A stretch of 64,000 nt of DNA, from contig NZ_CP156688.1 of assembly GCF_040616545.1 (NCBI RefSeq), forward strand, positions 2,976,001 to 3,040,000, read 5' to 3'. Made by a program: the position numbers and the translations under genes. Shown here piece after piece: positions 9,701 to 17,201 of the stretch; positions within the stretch are counted from its first letter, which is position 1, and each line of letters opens with the position of its first letter. The DNA comes from Akkermansia muciniphila (lineage in GTDB: Bacteria; Verrucomicrobiota; Verrucomicrobiia; Verrucomicrobiales; Akkermansiaceae). A model generated the notes under the pieces. The model made no database searches, was not told the DNA's origin, and saw nothing but the letters and a program-made list of their open reading frames with translations.

Positions 9701-10483
9701 CAAATTCATGGAGCCTGTTCCGGCGGAGCTTCCTTCCTTCACCACGTCAAAAACGAGCGTCCCTGCCTCATCCGCTTCCGCAGTCCATTCCACCGCCATG
9801 TAAGTATCCGCATCCGCCGTGTTGACGCCCCCCTTCCATTTGCCGTCCGTCCGGGAACCGGTGGAGGTCTGGAGGGCCTTCACGTCCACATGCCCTCCGG
9901 ATACCAGGGAAACGGACTGGTACGCAGGCCTTCCGCTGCCCAGGAAAAAGGAAACGGCATATTCCTTGCCCGGAGCCAGTCCGGAAAGGGAGACCCGTAC
10001 CGTACCGGCCCGGGCCGCCATGCCGTTGGTGAAGAGCATCAAACTTGTATTAAGCGCCTCCCCATGATTCGGGAAGGCGAAAACGCTTTCCGCCTCCAGC
10101 ACGCCGCCCGCCTGCGTTCCCCGGGTTTCCCCCTTTTCCCGCCACGTGGAATTGGCGTTGTTGTAACACATGTTTCCCACGCTTGCCTCCGACTTGGCCG
10201 CCACAGCCAGATACACGGAACGCCCGAACAATGTTCCGGCCAGAACGGGGGAGGAAGAGGCTTCCAGATTATTTCTCCGCAGGGGCACGCTTTTCAGCGT
10301 GGCGGACGGGGCGGTGGTCACTACCCCCATATTCGTCCATCCCGGCTGCGCCGCAGAGGAGGCATTGCCGAAATCCACGCCGAAGGATTCCACCGTTCCC
10401 CCACCCTGCGCCAAATTCCCCAGAGCGCAAAGAGCGGAAACAACCATGACTCCAAAAAGAAAGAAGAGAGATTTCCTTTTCAT
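6767..10483 (-). CDS. secreted GH18 glycosidase with LamG and BACON domains
   Basis: 1,238 residues. A signal peptide (about residues 1-25, MKRKSLFFLFGVMVVSALCALGN) is followed by a jelly-roll-like segment, a LamG-type domain at about 285-430, a second at about 570-720, then a GH18 barrel at about 730-1030. The GH18 catalytic motif DGVDLDFEW (DxxDxDxE) lies near residue 805, and the late barrel strand ends in YWDMGLDV. A BACON-like domain follows (about 1040-1130, ending CAVTVTQAG), then a C-terminal module common in Verrucomicrobia (EVSPDLVNWTSLGEV). GH18 enzymes are chitinases or endo-beta-N-acetylglucosaminidases; for a mucin-adapted bacterium the latter is attractive but unproven. No Shine-Dalgarno is visible. 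Confidence 0.92.
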   Translation of the reverse strand: MKRKSLFFLFGVMVVSALCALGNLAQGGGTVESFGVDFGNASSAAQPGWTNMGVVTTAPSATLKSVPLRRNNLEASSSPVLAGTLFGRSVYLAVAAKSEASVGNMCYNNANSTWREKGETRGTQAGGVLEAESVFAFPNHGEALNTSLMLFTNGMAARAGTVRVSLSGLAPGKEYAVSFFLGSGRPAYQSVSLVSGGHVDVKALQTSTGSRTDGKWKGGVNTADADTYMAVEWTAEADEAGTLVFDVVKEGSSAGTGSMNLNALTVRTDDTAAPPAPEPRPVSVLHNKALTVLSSPVALPVPADAWTGNGEMTCELWIRPDEDAASGAILSLGSSMLSLNGGRLRLEAGNAETPASLEASGQSFAAGTWRHVAVSLGAENVSLYVDGILAGTAPAAPYLAAMKNGWTGLELAAQFKGARDELRLWNAELGAEADDFFLTGPLPMAHPRYGRLIGLWRLDGDFRDAKWTEFAGKTGSSFTRPYQAVTPPGAEFSIVTDNNTFRYMLVTGYVRESHIMWNWPSRPHMINNSDLIYIGAASAAANGDIIFSYPDNDVTESRGVQLLPADGTRTNVLEFTGENAYMNVGNGLLAGSNANAFTIEVNLALSAGEQNVTLFENDSVSMTLAWADGHYKARLQAGSTAAWEADLPAVALHEYFWLAFIRNSTAGTGVFYLNGSPLQTAAVAAGEMNGTPNAVVGRNLKGKIDDMRVWHLARPVNRLGTEVQPNWNDRLIVARWGNSDVFGRDTASWAEHVRTLRGMTEGVGGMRIRLGIAGGAWSAMLPNAAARQRFADGIRDLLKKYPLDGVDLDFEWLYQGDGKWTSYGQLAQAIRETNPDMFFSISLHTVAYWFPAAYMQYVDYFTFQNYGPSIDVNTYNSMVSACGKFRSQGFPDNKIILSAPFQGTPGTSGLPDGKKPGDYIKGYREIAANCPEADNPDNDTAVYSYSGLNLTLHYNGVTTVKKKAKYISGQKLAGFMYWDMGLDVADATGSNNYFDRRSLLRAANRYVSSTSFPVTASPFSLSRVGASVPAAGGAVDVEVQMEEEALGWVVAESPEWISVSAASGIGRTTVILTAAENKSAAARSGTVVFRASDKQECAVTVTQAGADLAGYDKWVQDTFPPDAAADRTAADASPSGDGITNLMKYATGLDPLKPCGSVTKVTAEEGADGKMHMVLRWPVNPQAAEVRHEVEVSPDLVNWTSLGEVETAGKTSAEFRDTEPVQESGMRRRFLRLKVTRE

Positions 10484-10536
10484 AGATATAAAGTTACTAC
10501 ATAATCTAACAAATCAAGCTCTGCAAATAAAAAATG

Positions 10537-10585
10537 CCGGAAAGGGGGATGGCAGCTGCCATGCTCTTTCATCCCTCCTTTCCGG
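10537..10585 (-). terminator. hairpin terminator after the PEP-CTERM gene
   Basis: Near-perfect long stem CCGGAAAGGGGGATG / CATCCCTCCTTTCCGG lies between the PEP-CTERM gene and the GH18 gene. Read on the minus strand it follows the PEP-CTERM stop and is followed by an A/T-rich stretch (TTTTTTATTTGC). Confidence 0.72.
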
Positions 10586-10611
10586 TTATCTCGTCAAAAA
10601 ACTGAATGTTC

Positions 10612-11421
10612 CTATCTTTTGCGCCGCCGCAGCATCAATGCGGCCAGGGCGACCAGCCCCAGAGACGCCGTAGACGGTTCAGGAATGGGCTCGGTCGCCA
10701 GCATGAACCCGTTTAAAACAACATCCCCGCTTAAAACATCCGCGGCCACGCCCGCGGCGCGTTCATATGTGAGCGTCACCTGGCCGGAGCCGTCCGTAGT
10801 GAAGGTCCATTCCATCCCCACGCCGGAGGAATCCGTCGTTCCCTGAAAGGTTGAACCGGCCACCGTTCCCGCACCTTCATAACCGTCCATCAGGCTGCCG
10901 GTGACGTCACTGACGCCGCCTGAAAGAGTCATGCTGGTTTTATTAGTGGAGAAGCCGCTGTTGCCCAGAACGTAGAGATAATAGGTGGTATTGGCCGCCA
11001 GGCCGCTCAATGTGAATTGCAAGCCGACGGCCTGAGTTTTCACCCCGTTGCACTTTCCGTTGATGGAAGAGTACGTTACGGTGTCCGGGAACAGGGAGTT
11101 CAGGGAGGGAGCCGTTCCCGCCGCGTCCAGATACCCCGCATTCATGGCGGCGGTGCTTTTATAAGCCATGCTGAGCGTGATGTCCCGGCCATCCAGATTG
11201 CCTAGAACGAGGGAAGAGGAAACAGCGCCCCCGTTTTTGCTCAAGGAAGCAATGGGAGTGTAGGAGGTGGCTTTTCCTCCCGTGATGGAAGTCGTTTGAG
11301 TAGCCACACTGATCCAATCCGAATCCCCGGCGGAGGAAGACCCCAGATTGATTTTCAAGGAAGCCGCAGAAGCCGCGGAGACGGCCCCTGCCAATAATAG
11401 CAGAATGAATGATTTCTTCAT
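10612..11421 (-). CDS. PEP-CTERM exported protein
   Basis: 269 residues. The signal peptide is MKKSFILLLLAGAVSAASA. The C-terminus is a textbook PEP-CTERM sorting tripartite: PIPEPSTASLG, a hydrophobic stretch LGLVALAALML, and the basic tail RRRKR. PEP-CTERM proteins are processed by an exosortase and often linked to exopolysaccharide or outer-surface display. The middle has beta-rich Thr/Ser/Gly sequence (TYYLYVLGNSGF), and its N-terminal pattern of 'KINLGSSSA' resembles the opening region of the neighbouring GH18 protein. ATG at 11421 is chosen over an upstream TTG in the same frame at 11433. It reads toward the GH18 gene, with a terminator between them. Confidence 0.9.
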   Translation of the reverse strand: MKKSFILLLLAGAVSAASAASLKINLGSSSAGDSDWISVATQTTSITGGKATSYTPIASLSKNGGAVSSSLVLGNLDGRDITLSMAYKSTAAMNAGYLDAAGTAPSLNSLFPDTVTYSSINGKCNGVKTQAVGLQFTLSGLAANTTYYLYVLGNSGFSTNKTSMTLSGGVSDVTGSLMDGYEGAGTVAGSTFQGTTDSSGVGMEWTFTTDGSGQVTLTYERAAGVAADVLSGDVVLNGFMLATEPIPEPSTASLGLVALAALMLRRRKR

Positions 11422-11473
11422 GGTTTTAACCAATTCACAAGATATATGCCGGATTTGGAATCCGAAGTCAAGC

Positions 11474-11695
11474 CTACAAAATTGAAAGAAAAATGGTTCC
11501 AGGAAATTGAGTCGTCAATACTCCGTGATTTGCCGGAGGTATTGTTGAGGCATGGGCTTCCTTTGCGTTCCAGTAATAGTTAATAACCGTCTTTGCATTC
11601 TGGCGGCGGTTCGCCATCAGGGCCGGAACGCTGACTCCCAGGCGATAGGCAACTGTGAAAGGTAATGAAGGAAATGTTGATGGAGCGTTAACTTG
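11474..11695 (-). pseudogene. possible C-terminal relic of a tyrosine integrase
   Basis: In the 556-base gap between the PEP-CTERM and oxidoreductase genes, an open frame without a start codon runs on the minus strand. It contains VAYRLGVSVPALMANRRQN and a YYWNAKEA segment. This resembles the end of phage-type integrases (LGHS...HYR...A..YW), but the expected His and Tyr are replaced (G-V-S for G-H-S; N-R-R for the catalytic region). If correct, it is the decayed tail of an integrated element. The rest of the gap holds nothing recognisable apart from the terminator at 11922. Confidence 0.35.
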
Positions 11696-11921
11696 TCATT
11701 CCTGCAAGCCATCCCGGCGCATCGCGAAGGACGGCTTTTCGTGATTGGGGAACTCATACCGGATTCCAAATCCGTCCGATTTATAACTTCATCCTGACCA
11801 ATAAGTTATTTTTTATCATTTAAAACCGGAAGAATCATGATTTATAAACTTGGCCAATTATTCTGCCTTTTCATGGTGGAATAAGTTTTCAACCATCAAC
11901 GGTTCCAGCCCCGGAATCAAC

Positions 11922-11949
11922 AAAAAACGGACGGTTTCCCGTCCGTTTT
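11922..11949. terminator. hairpin terminator downstream of the oxidoreductase gene
   Basis: Stem ACGGACGG / CCGTCCGT with loop TTTC-like bases, flanked by AAAAAA on the left and TTTTC on the right. It can work on either strand; it follows the minus-strand oxidoreductase gene. Confidence 0.75.
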
Positions 11950-11977
11950 CTGGAAATTGAGGCGTTGAATTACCGGA

Positions 11978-13300
11978 TCAATAGTCCAGTTCACCCCTCA
12001 TGACCCGGCGCTCGAATTCGGCCACGTCCACTACCTGGCCGGTCAGCCGGGCGTGTTCCGTGGCGAAGGCCATCACATGGGAGTGGGCGGATTCTTCAAT
12101 GGAAGTGGTCATGTCCGCCGGGGTGGGCACCGTCAGCATGTCGTCATAAAGGGCGTCCACCAGTCCCCAGTCGCCGCCGCCGTGGCCCTGGTAGCCTCCG
12201 GCCAGTTCTTCCAGCTCCACCACGCGGGTTTTTCCGCCAAAGTGGGGCGTGACGGTGATTTCACCGGGGCCGTTTTCCTTGTAGAAGGCTCCGGCGCGGA
12301 TTTTGCCCTTGGTGCCGTATACCTCGATATGGCGTCCCTGTTCAAAGGCCGTCATCGTGAAGGTGCCGGTCAGGCCACCTTCAAAGCGCATGATGGAGAC
12401 CTGGTGGTCCGGCTGGTCGTTGTCGCACTGGAGGTAGTCCCTGCCCCACGGCGAGGTTTTGAGCCACTCGCAGATTTCCTCCGCCGTGGCTTCCTGCGCG
12501 CGGTCGTAGACCATGCCCAGCCAGCGCTTGCATTCGTCATCCGTGGCGTATTTGCGGGCGTCCCAGGGGTCTTCCCCCACCGGGGAGGTCCAGTCCGTAC
12601 AGCGTTCCGGCCGGGGGGAGGAGAGCGTTTTTTTCGTGAAGAAGGTGAGCTCCCCGAAGCTGGCTACGGAGAGGCATTTGCGCCGCCCCATGAGCCAGTA
12701 GAGGATGTCCATGTCATGGCAGCATTTGGCCACGATCATGGGAGTGGAGGTTTTGCTGTTGCCCCAGTGACCGCGCACGAAGGAGTGGGCGAAGTGCCAC
12801 GCCCCCACGCCTTCATTGGCATTGAAGGTGATGACGTCCCCTATTTCCCCGCTGGCGATGATTTTTTTCAGGGTGCGGTAGAACTGGGTGTAGCGCAGCA
12901 CGTGGCACACGGCCACGCGGCGCTTCAGCTGGCGCGCCATGTCACGCAGTTCCAGCGCTTCCCTCAGCGTCTTGGCGATGGGTTTTTCCAGCAGGACGTG
13001 GTAGCCCAGCTCCATGGCTTTTTTGCACGGGCCGTAGTGGTAGTCGTCCTGCGTGCCGATGATGGCTACGTCCGCCAGGCGCGGTTCCTCCAGCAGGGAG
13101 GCGGCGTCCTTGAACAGGCGGATGGAGTCCCGTTCCTCCTCCGGGGCAAAGTCACGCACGGCTTCCGTGCGCTGCTTGACGGGGTCCGCCGCGGCGGCAA
13201 TGCGGTAGCGGTCTTTTTGTTCCATGGCCAGCTTCATGTAGGTGCGCGTACGGGAGCCGCACCCGATGCCGGCGAGAGAGAGTCTTTTTTGTTCAGGCAT
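11978..13300 (-). CDS. Gfo/Idh/MocA-family oxidoreductase
   Basis: 440 residues. The N-terminal Rossmann fold starts at LSLAGIGCGSRTRTYM and continues to the family motif LLEKPIAKTLREALEL (about residues 95-110), which holds the catalytic EKP lysine. The C-terminal domain includes HVLRYTQFYRTLKKII, VAKCCHDMDILYWLMG (the family H-D pair) and EVYGTKGKI. These enzymes use NAD(P) to oxidise or reduce sugars and inositols. Some Akkermansia relatives are GH109 N-acetylgalactosaminidases, but I see no Tat signal or GH109 hallmark, so substrate stays open. ATG at 13300 gives a start directly before the Rossmann strand; an extension to 13369 is unlikely because it reads into the upstream gene. Confidence 0.86.
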   Translation of the reverse strand: MPEQKRLSLAGIGCGSRTRTYMKLAMEQKDRYRIAAAADPVKQRTEAVRDFAPEEERDSIRLFKDAASLLEEPRLADVAIIGTQDDYHYGPCKKAMELGYHVLLEKPIAKTLREALELRDMARQLKRRVAVCHVLRYTQFYRTLKKIIASGEIGDVITFNANEGVGAWHFAHSFVRGHWGNSKTSTPMIVAKCCHDMDILYWLMGRRKCLSVASFGELTFFTKKTLSSPRPERCTDWTSPVGEDPWDARKYATDDECKRWLGMVYDRAQEATAEEICEWLKTSPWGRDYLQCDNDQPDHQVSIMRFEGGLTGTFTMTAFEQGRHIEVYGTKGKIRAGAFYKENGPGEITVTPHFGGKTRVVELEELAGGYQGHGGGDWGLVDALYDDMLTVPTPADMTTSIEESAHSHVMAFATEHARLTGQVVDVAEFERRVMRGELDY

Positions 13301-13322
13301 GAGGATTATATGATCAATTGAT

Positions 13323-15425
13323 TTAAAGAACTCCGGATTTGACGAGCAACGCTTCCGCGTCCGGATCACGGCCCATGAAGTCGCGGTAGAGTTCCGCGGC
13401 AGGCTTGCTGTTGCCCTTGCTGAGGATGCAGCGGCGGAAGTCGCGTCCGGTCTGCGGGTTCAGCACCCCTTCTTTCAGGAAGCGGCTGAAGGCGTCCGCT
13501 TCCAGCACTTCCGCCCATTTGTAGGAGTAGTAGCCGGAGGCATAGCCCGTGGGGTCCGCGAAGATGTGGGTCAGGCGGCGCGCCACGGAGGGGCCGCGGT
13601 GGGTCATGGGCACCCGGTAGTCCGCCAGGATGCGCTCATCCGTTTCTTCCAGCGGAACGCCCTTGTACTGCGGCCAGTTCACGTGAAGCTCCAGGTCCAG
13701 CTTGCCGAAGCAGAGCTGGCGCATGAAGTCCGTGCCGCTCATGTAGTTGCGGGCGGCGCGCATTTTGGAGAAGAGTTCATCCGGGATTTTTTCACCCGTC
13801 TCATAGTGCGCGGCAAAGAGGTCCACGGATTCCCGCTCCCAGCACCAGTTTTCATTGATCTGGGAGGGCAGTTCCACAAAGTCCCAGGCCACGTTGGTGC
13901 CCGCCAGGGATTTGACCTCCACATCGGAAAGGAGCTGGTGCAGCAGGTGGCCGAATTCATGGAAGATGGTTTCCACCTCCCGGTGGGAGAGCAGCGCGGG
14001 CTTGTCCCCCACGGGCTTGGTCATGTTGCCGACCATCAGCCCCACGTGCGGAACGCGGGGCTTGCCGCCGTGCGGGGGTTCCCCCACGCTCAGGTAGTTC
14101 ATCCACGCCCCGGCGCGCTTGGAGTCCCGCGGATGCCAGTCCGCATAAAAGGAGCCCAGGTGCTCCCCGCTTTCCGCATCATGCAGTTCATAGAACAGCA
14201 CGTCCGGGTGCCATACTTCCACCGCGCCTTCCGGCACTTCTCCGGGTTCTCCCGGCTTGAAGGCCACTGTGGGGCGCGGCGTTACCGTGATGCCGTACAG
14301 GCCGGAGTAAATGGAGAAGAGGCCGTCCATCACCTTTTCCACGGAGTAGTACGGCCGCAGGTCTTCCTCATCAAAGGCGTACAGCTCGCGGCGGCGTTTT
14401 TCAGACCAGTAGCCGGTTTCCCACGGTGAGAGTTTTTCCACGGGTTTTCCGGTTTTTTCCTCCTTGTAGAGGCGTACGGCTTCCATGTCTTTCAGGAAGG
14501 AGGGCTTCACCTTGTCGTGCAGGTCGTTGATGAAGTCCAGGGCGTTGGCGCCGCTCCCGGCCATGCGGCGGGAGGTGGCGTAGTCCGCAAAGCACCCGTA
14601 TCCCAGCAGGCGGGCCTTTTTATCCCGCAGTTCCAGGATTTCCGCAATAAGGGCCTCGTTGTCGTATTCCCCGTCCTTCCCGATGGAGCAGGAGCCTTCC
14701 CACATTTGACGGCGCAGGCCGTCCGAGTCCGCGAACTGCATGACGGGCTGGAGGGAGGTGAATTTCTGCGTAAAACGCCAGCGGGGGGCTTCTTCCGTGC
14801 CGTGGCCATTGGCCAGGGCGTCCAGCCGGGCGGCCTCCTTCGCGGAGTCCGGCAGGCCGGAGAGTTCCGCTTCATTTTCCACGATGAGTTCCCAGGCGTT
14901 GGTGGAGTCCAGCACGTTTTCCGCGAATTTCTTGGTCTTCAGGGAGAGCCGGGCTTCTATTTCCGCATATTCCGGCTTCACGCCGTCCGGCAGGTCCGCC
15001 CCGCTTTCACGGAAGTCCGCCAGGGTTTCCTGAATGAAGCGCTGCCTGACGGGGGAGAGGTCTTTCACCCAGTCACAGGCCGCGGCGGCTTTCAGGACCG
15101 TCCACAGGCACGGGTTCAGCGGCACGGAGGAGGAGAAGGCCACCACCTCCGGCAGCATTTCACCGATGGCTTCACGCTGGGAGGGTTCATCATTCACGGA
15201 GTCCAGATGCATGGCCCGGCCCCAGCCGAGGTGCAGGTCCTCCGAGGCTTTTTCCAGAGCGCCGAAGGTGCTTTCATAAGTGAGGGAGTCCAGGAGCTGG
15301 TCGCAGATGGCCTGGATGTTGGCTTTGGCGCGGGAGATGGCCTCCGTGATGTCCGGCTTGATGGCGTCCGGCGTGAGCCGTGACCAGGAGACCAGGAAGG
15401 AGGGGTCCAGATAGGGATGGTTCAT
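13323..15425 (-). CDS. prlC: M3-family oligopeptidase (oligopeptidase A-like)
   Basis: 700-residue zinc metallopeptidase. The metal site HEFGHLLH (HExxH, about residue 489) is followed by the expected downstream ligand region with the glutamate in the SQINENWCWE segment. Other M3 landmarks are the glycine-rich PHVGLMVGNMTKP stretch before the site and the C-terminal YASGYYSYKWAEVLEADAF. These cytosolic enzymes cut oligopeptides of under about 20 residues, including signal-peptide remnants and dietary peptides. Length matches the OpdA subgroup. It lies 22 bases upstream of the oxidoreductase gene on the same strand and could be cotranscribed. The gene symbol is by family resemblance. Confidence 0.9.
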   Translation of the reverse strand: MNHPYLDPSFLVSWSRLTPDAIKPDITEAISRAKANIQAICDQLLDSLTYESTFGALEKASEDLHLGWGRAMHLDSVNDEPSQREAIGEMLPEVVAFSSSVPLNPCLWTVLKAAAACDWVKDLSPVRQRFIQETLADFRESGADLPDGVKPEYAEIEARLSLKTKKFAENVLDSTNAWELIVENEAELSGLPDSAKEAARLDALANGHGTEEAPRWRFTQKFTSLQPVMQFADSDGLRRQMWEGSCSIGKDGEYDNEALIAEILELRDKKARLLGYGCFADYATSRRMAGSGANALDFINDLHDKVKPSFLKDMEAVRLYKEEKTGKPVEKLSPWETGYWSEKRRRELYAFDEEDLRPYYSVEKVMDGLFSIYSGLYGITVTPRPTVAFKPGEPGEVPEGAVEVWHPDVLFYELHDAESGEHLGSFYADWHPRDSKRAGAWMNYLSVGEPPHGGKPRVPHVGLMVGNMTKPVGDKPALLSHREVETIFHEFGHLLHQLLSDVEVKSLAGTNVAWDFVELPSQINENWCWERESVDLFAAHYETGEKIPDELFSKMRAARNYMSGTDFMRQLCFGKLDLELHVNWPQYKGVPLEETDERILADYRVPMTHRGPSVARRLTHIFADPTGYASGYYSYKWAEVLEADAFSRFLKEGVLNPQTGRDFRRCILSKGNSKPAAELYRDFMGRDPDAEALLVKSGVL

Positions 15426-15533
15426 ATTTGATTGATGTATGTGGTTATTGAAAATGAATGGTTGCCGGAATGTTGCCGCGCCAGGGAGCCAGGGCGCCCG
15501 CCAGGGAAATACGGCCGTTCACAGGTATCCATT

Positions 15534-17189
15534 TTATTTGGTCCGGTTCTTTTTCCGCGCCTGCGTTACGGGCGCGGCCTTTTCTTTGCCGCGCGCCTGG
15601 CTCATGGTGGCCAGTACCCCGGCGTGGTTGGGGAAGCGCTTCAGCGCCTGTCCGCACATGTCCGCGCATTCCCGGTATTTGCCGCCCTGGAGGTAGGCCT
15701 GGGCCAGCTTCCATTCCGCGGGGTACGGCACCACGGGGGGCAGCAGCAGGGAGGAGTAACGCTGGCTCCGAATGGATTCCGACATCCAGACGTTGGCGGA
15801 GTCCGGGAACATGAGGGCACGGATTTCCGAGGAGTAAAGGCTTCCCATTTGAAGACATCGCGCCCAGTAGGAGAGGCTCATCTGGCGCCGGGCCGCTTCC
15901 GCGCCTTCCATGAACAGGCGCAGGATGCCGGACAGTTTGTCAAAGCCGGCCGCTACGGCGCCCGGCCTGCCCTGTTTGGCCGCGCAGCAGGCGCCCATGT
16001 ACTGGGTGACCACCGCCGTCATGCCGTTGCTCAAGTCCGGAAATCCCTTGGGGAGTGGCCCCGGAGACGCCTTCAGCAGGTGCGCCTGCGCGGGGAGGGA
16101 GGGCCTGGCCAGCATGAGCCGGACGGGCAATGTCCTGGCCTCCCAAATTTGAAGGAGCGTGCCGGGAGCCAGGGGGTGTTCCCTGTCCAGCGGCATGGCG
16201 GCCGCCCTGGAGGCGATGGCCTCCGCCTTTTTGTAATGGCCCGCGCAGAATTCAGAGACGGCACGGTAAAGAATGGAACGGAAATAGGCGTCATTCAGCG
16301 CACGGGGCACGTTTTCCGTTTTTTCCCACGCCAGGCACAGGTTTTCAGAGGCCTGGAAGGCGGCGGAAGCTCCTTCATAGTCCCCCGTGCGGAACAGGCA
16401 GTGCCCCAGCAGATGCTGGGCGGAAGCGGAGAGGGGGTTGGCCGCGGCGGCCTTGCGGGCGGTTTCCACCGTCTCCGGAGAGATGACCGGGGCCACCTCC
16501 TCCAGCAGGACACGCATGAACAGGGCCGCCTGGGAGTCCGGGCGTTCTTTCAGGACGGCGTCCACCACGCGGACGGCCTCCTTCTGCCCTTCTCCGGGGT
16601 TGCCGTCTCCGTCAAAGCCGTCGCGCAGGAGCATGGCGTAAAAGAGGGGGGCGTAAGGATCGCGCTTCCAGGTGGAGCAGATGTTTTTCCATGATTCCCG
16701 CGCTTTCTCCGGGCCGTCCATCAGCAGCACGGCCAGGGCGTCCGCATAGGCGCGTTCCTGTTCCGGGCAGTCCGGGCGCAGCGCCAGCTCCTTCATGCGC
16801 TTCATGGACTGGACGCGCCGGGACTGGAATTCCGGGCCTGCGCCCATCAGGCTCATGCACCGCCCCCAGTGGGCCATCAGGCAGTCCGGGTCCAGCCGGA
16901 GGGCGCCGTCAAATTTCAGGGTGGCGCGCATGTCACCGAAAGTGAGCAGGTGCGTCATCCCCTCCAGCACCAGAATCTGAACGGCGGGAGAGGAGGAGCC
17001 TACCATCATCATCTCCACGCCGGGCGGGAGCACGGCAGGCTGGGCCGGAACGCCGGCGCGGAAGACGGCCTCCCGCCAGCCGTTCAGGGACGGACTGCTC
17101 ATCCAGTACCCGTGTTCCCCGCCCGGAGCGGCAGAACAGCAGCCCGCCAGGGTGGCGGACAGGAGAGCATGGCGGAAGGAGGCTTTCAT
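15534..17189 (-). CDS. TPR-repeat lipoprotein
   Basis: 551 residues. The leader MKASFRHALLSATLAGC ends in a lipobox (LAGC, Cys17), predicting a lipoprotein. Helical tetratricopeptide-like repeats are seen, for example ALRLDPDCLMAHWGRCMSLMG, PLSASAQHLLGHCLFRTGDYEGA and the C-terminal AEWKLAQAYLQGGKYRECADMCGQALKRFP. The tail is very basic (QARKKNRTK). It is probably an exported scaffold or adaptor; no catalytic residues are evident. It begins 12 bases after argS ends on the same strand, so they may share a transcript, though no functional link is apparent. Confidence 0.82.
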   Translation of the reverse strand: MKASFRHALLSATLAGCCSAAPGGEHGYWMSSPSLNGWREAVFRAGVPAQPAVLPPGVEMMMVGSSSPAVQILVLEGMTHLLTFGDMRATLKFDGALRLDPDCLMAHWGRCMSLMGAGPEFQSRRVQSMKRMKELALRPDCPEQERAYADALAVLLMDGPEKARESWKNICSTWKRDPYAPLFYAMLLRDGFDGDGNPGEGQKEAVRVVDAVLKERPDSQAALFMRVLLEEVAPVISPETVETARKAAAANPLSASAQHLLGHCLFRTGDYEGASAAFQASENLCLAWEKTENVPRALNDAYFRSILYRAVSEFCAGHYKKAEAIASRAAAMPLDREHPLAPGTLLQIWEARTLPVRLMLARPSLPAQAHLLKASPGPLPKGFPDLSNGMTAVVTQYMGACCAAKQGRPGAVAAGFDKLSGILRLFMEGAEAARRQMSLSYWARCLQMGSLYSSEIRALMFPDSANVWMSESIRSQRYSSLLLPPVVPYPAEWKLAQAYLQGGKYRECADMCGQALKRFPNHAGVLATMSQARGKEKAAPVTQARKKNRTK

Positions 17190-17201
17190 GTCAGGAGCGG
17201 G

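Noticed and set aside
11978-13300. GH109 alpha-N-acetylgalactosaminidase
   Set aside because: The Gfo/Idh/MocA fold is shared, and Akkermansia has GH109 members, but there is no Tat signal or GH109-specific motif that I recognise.
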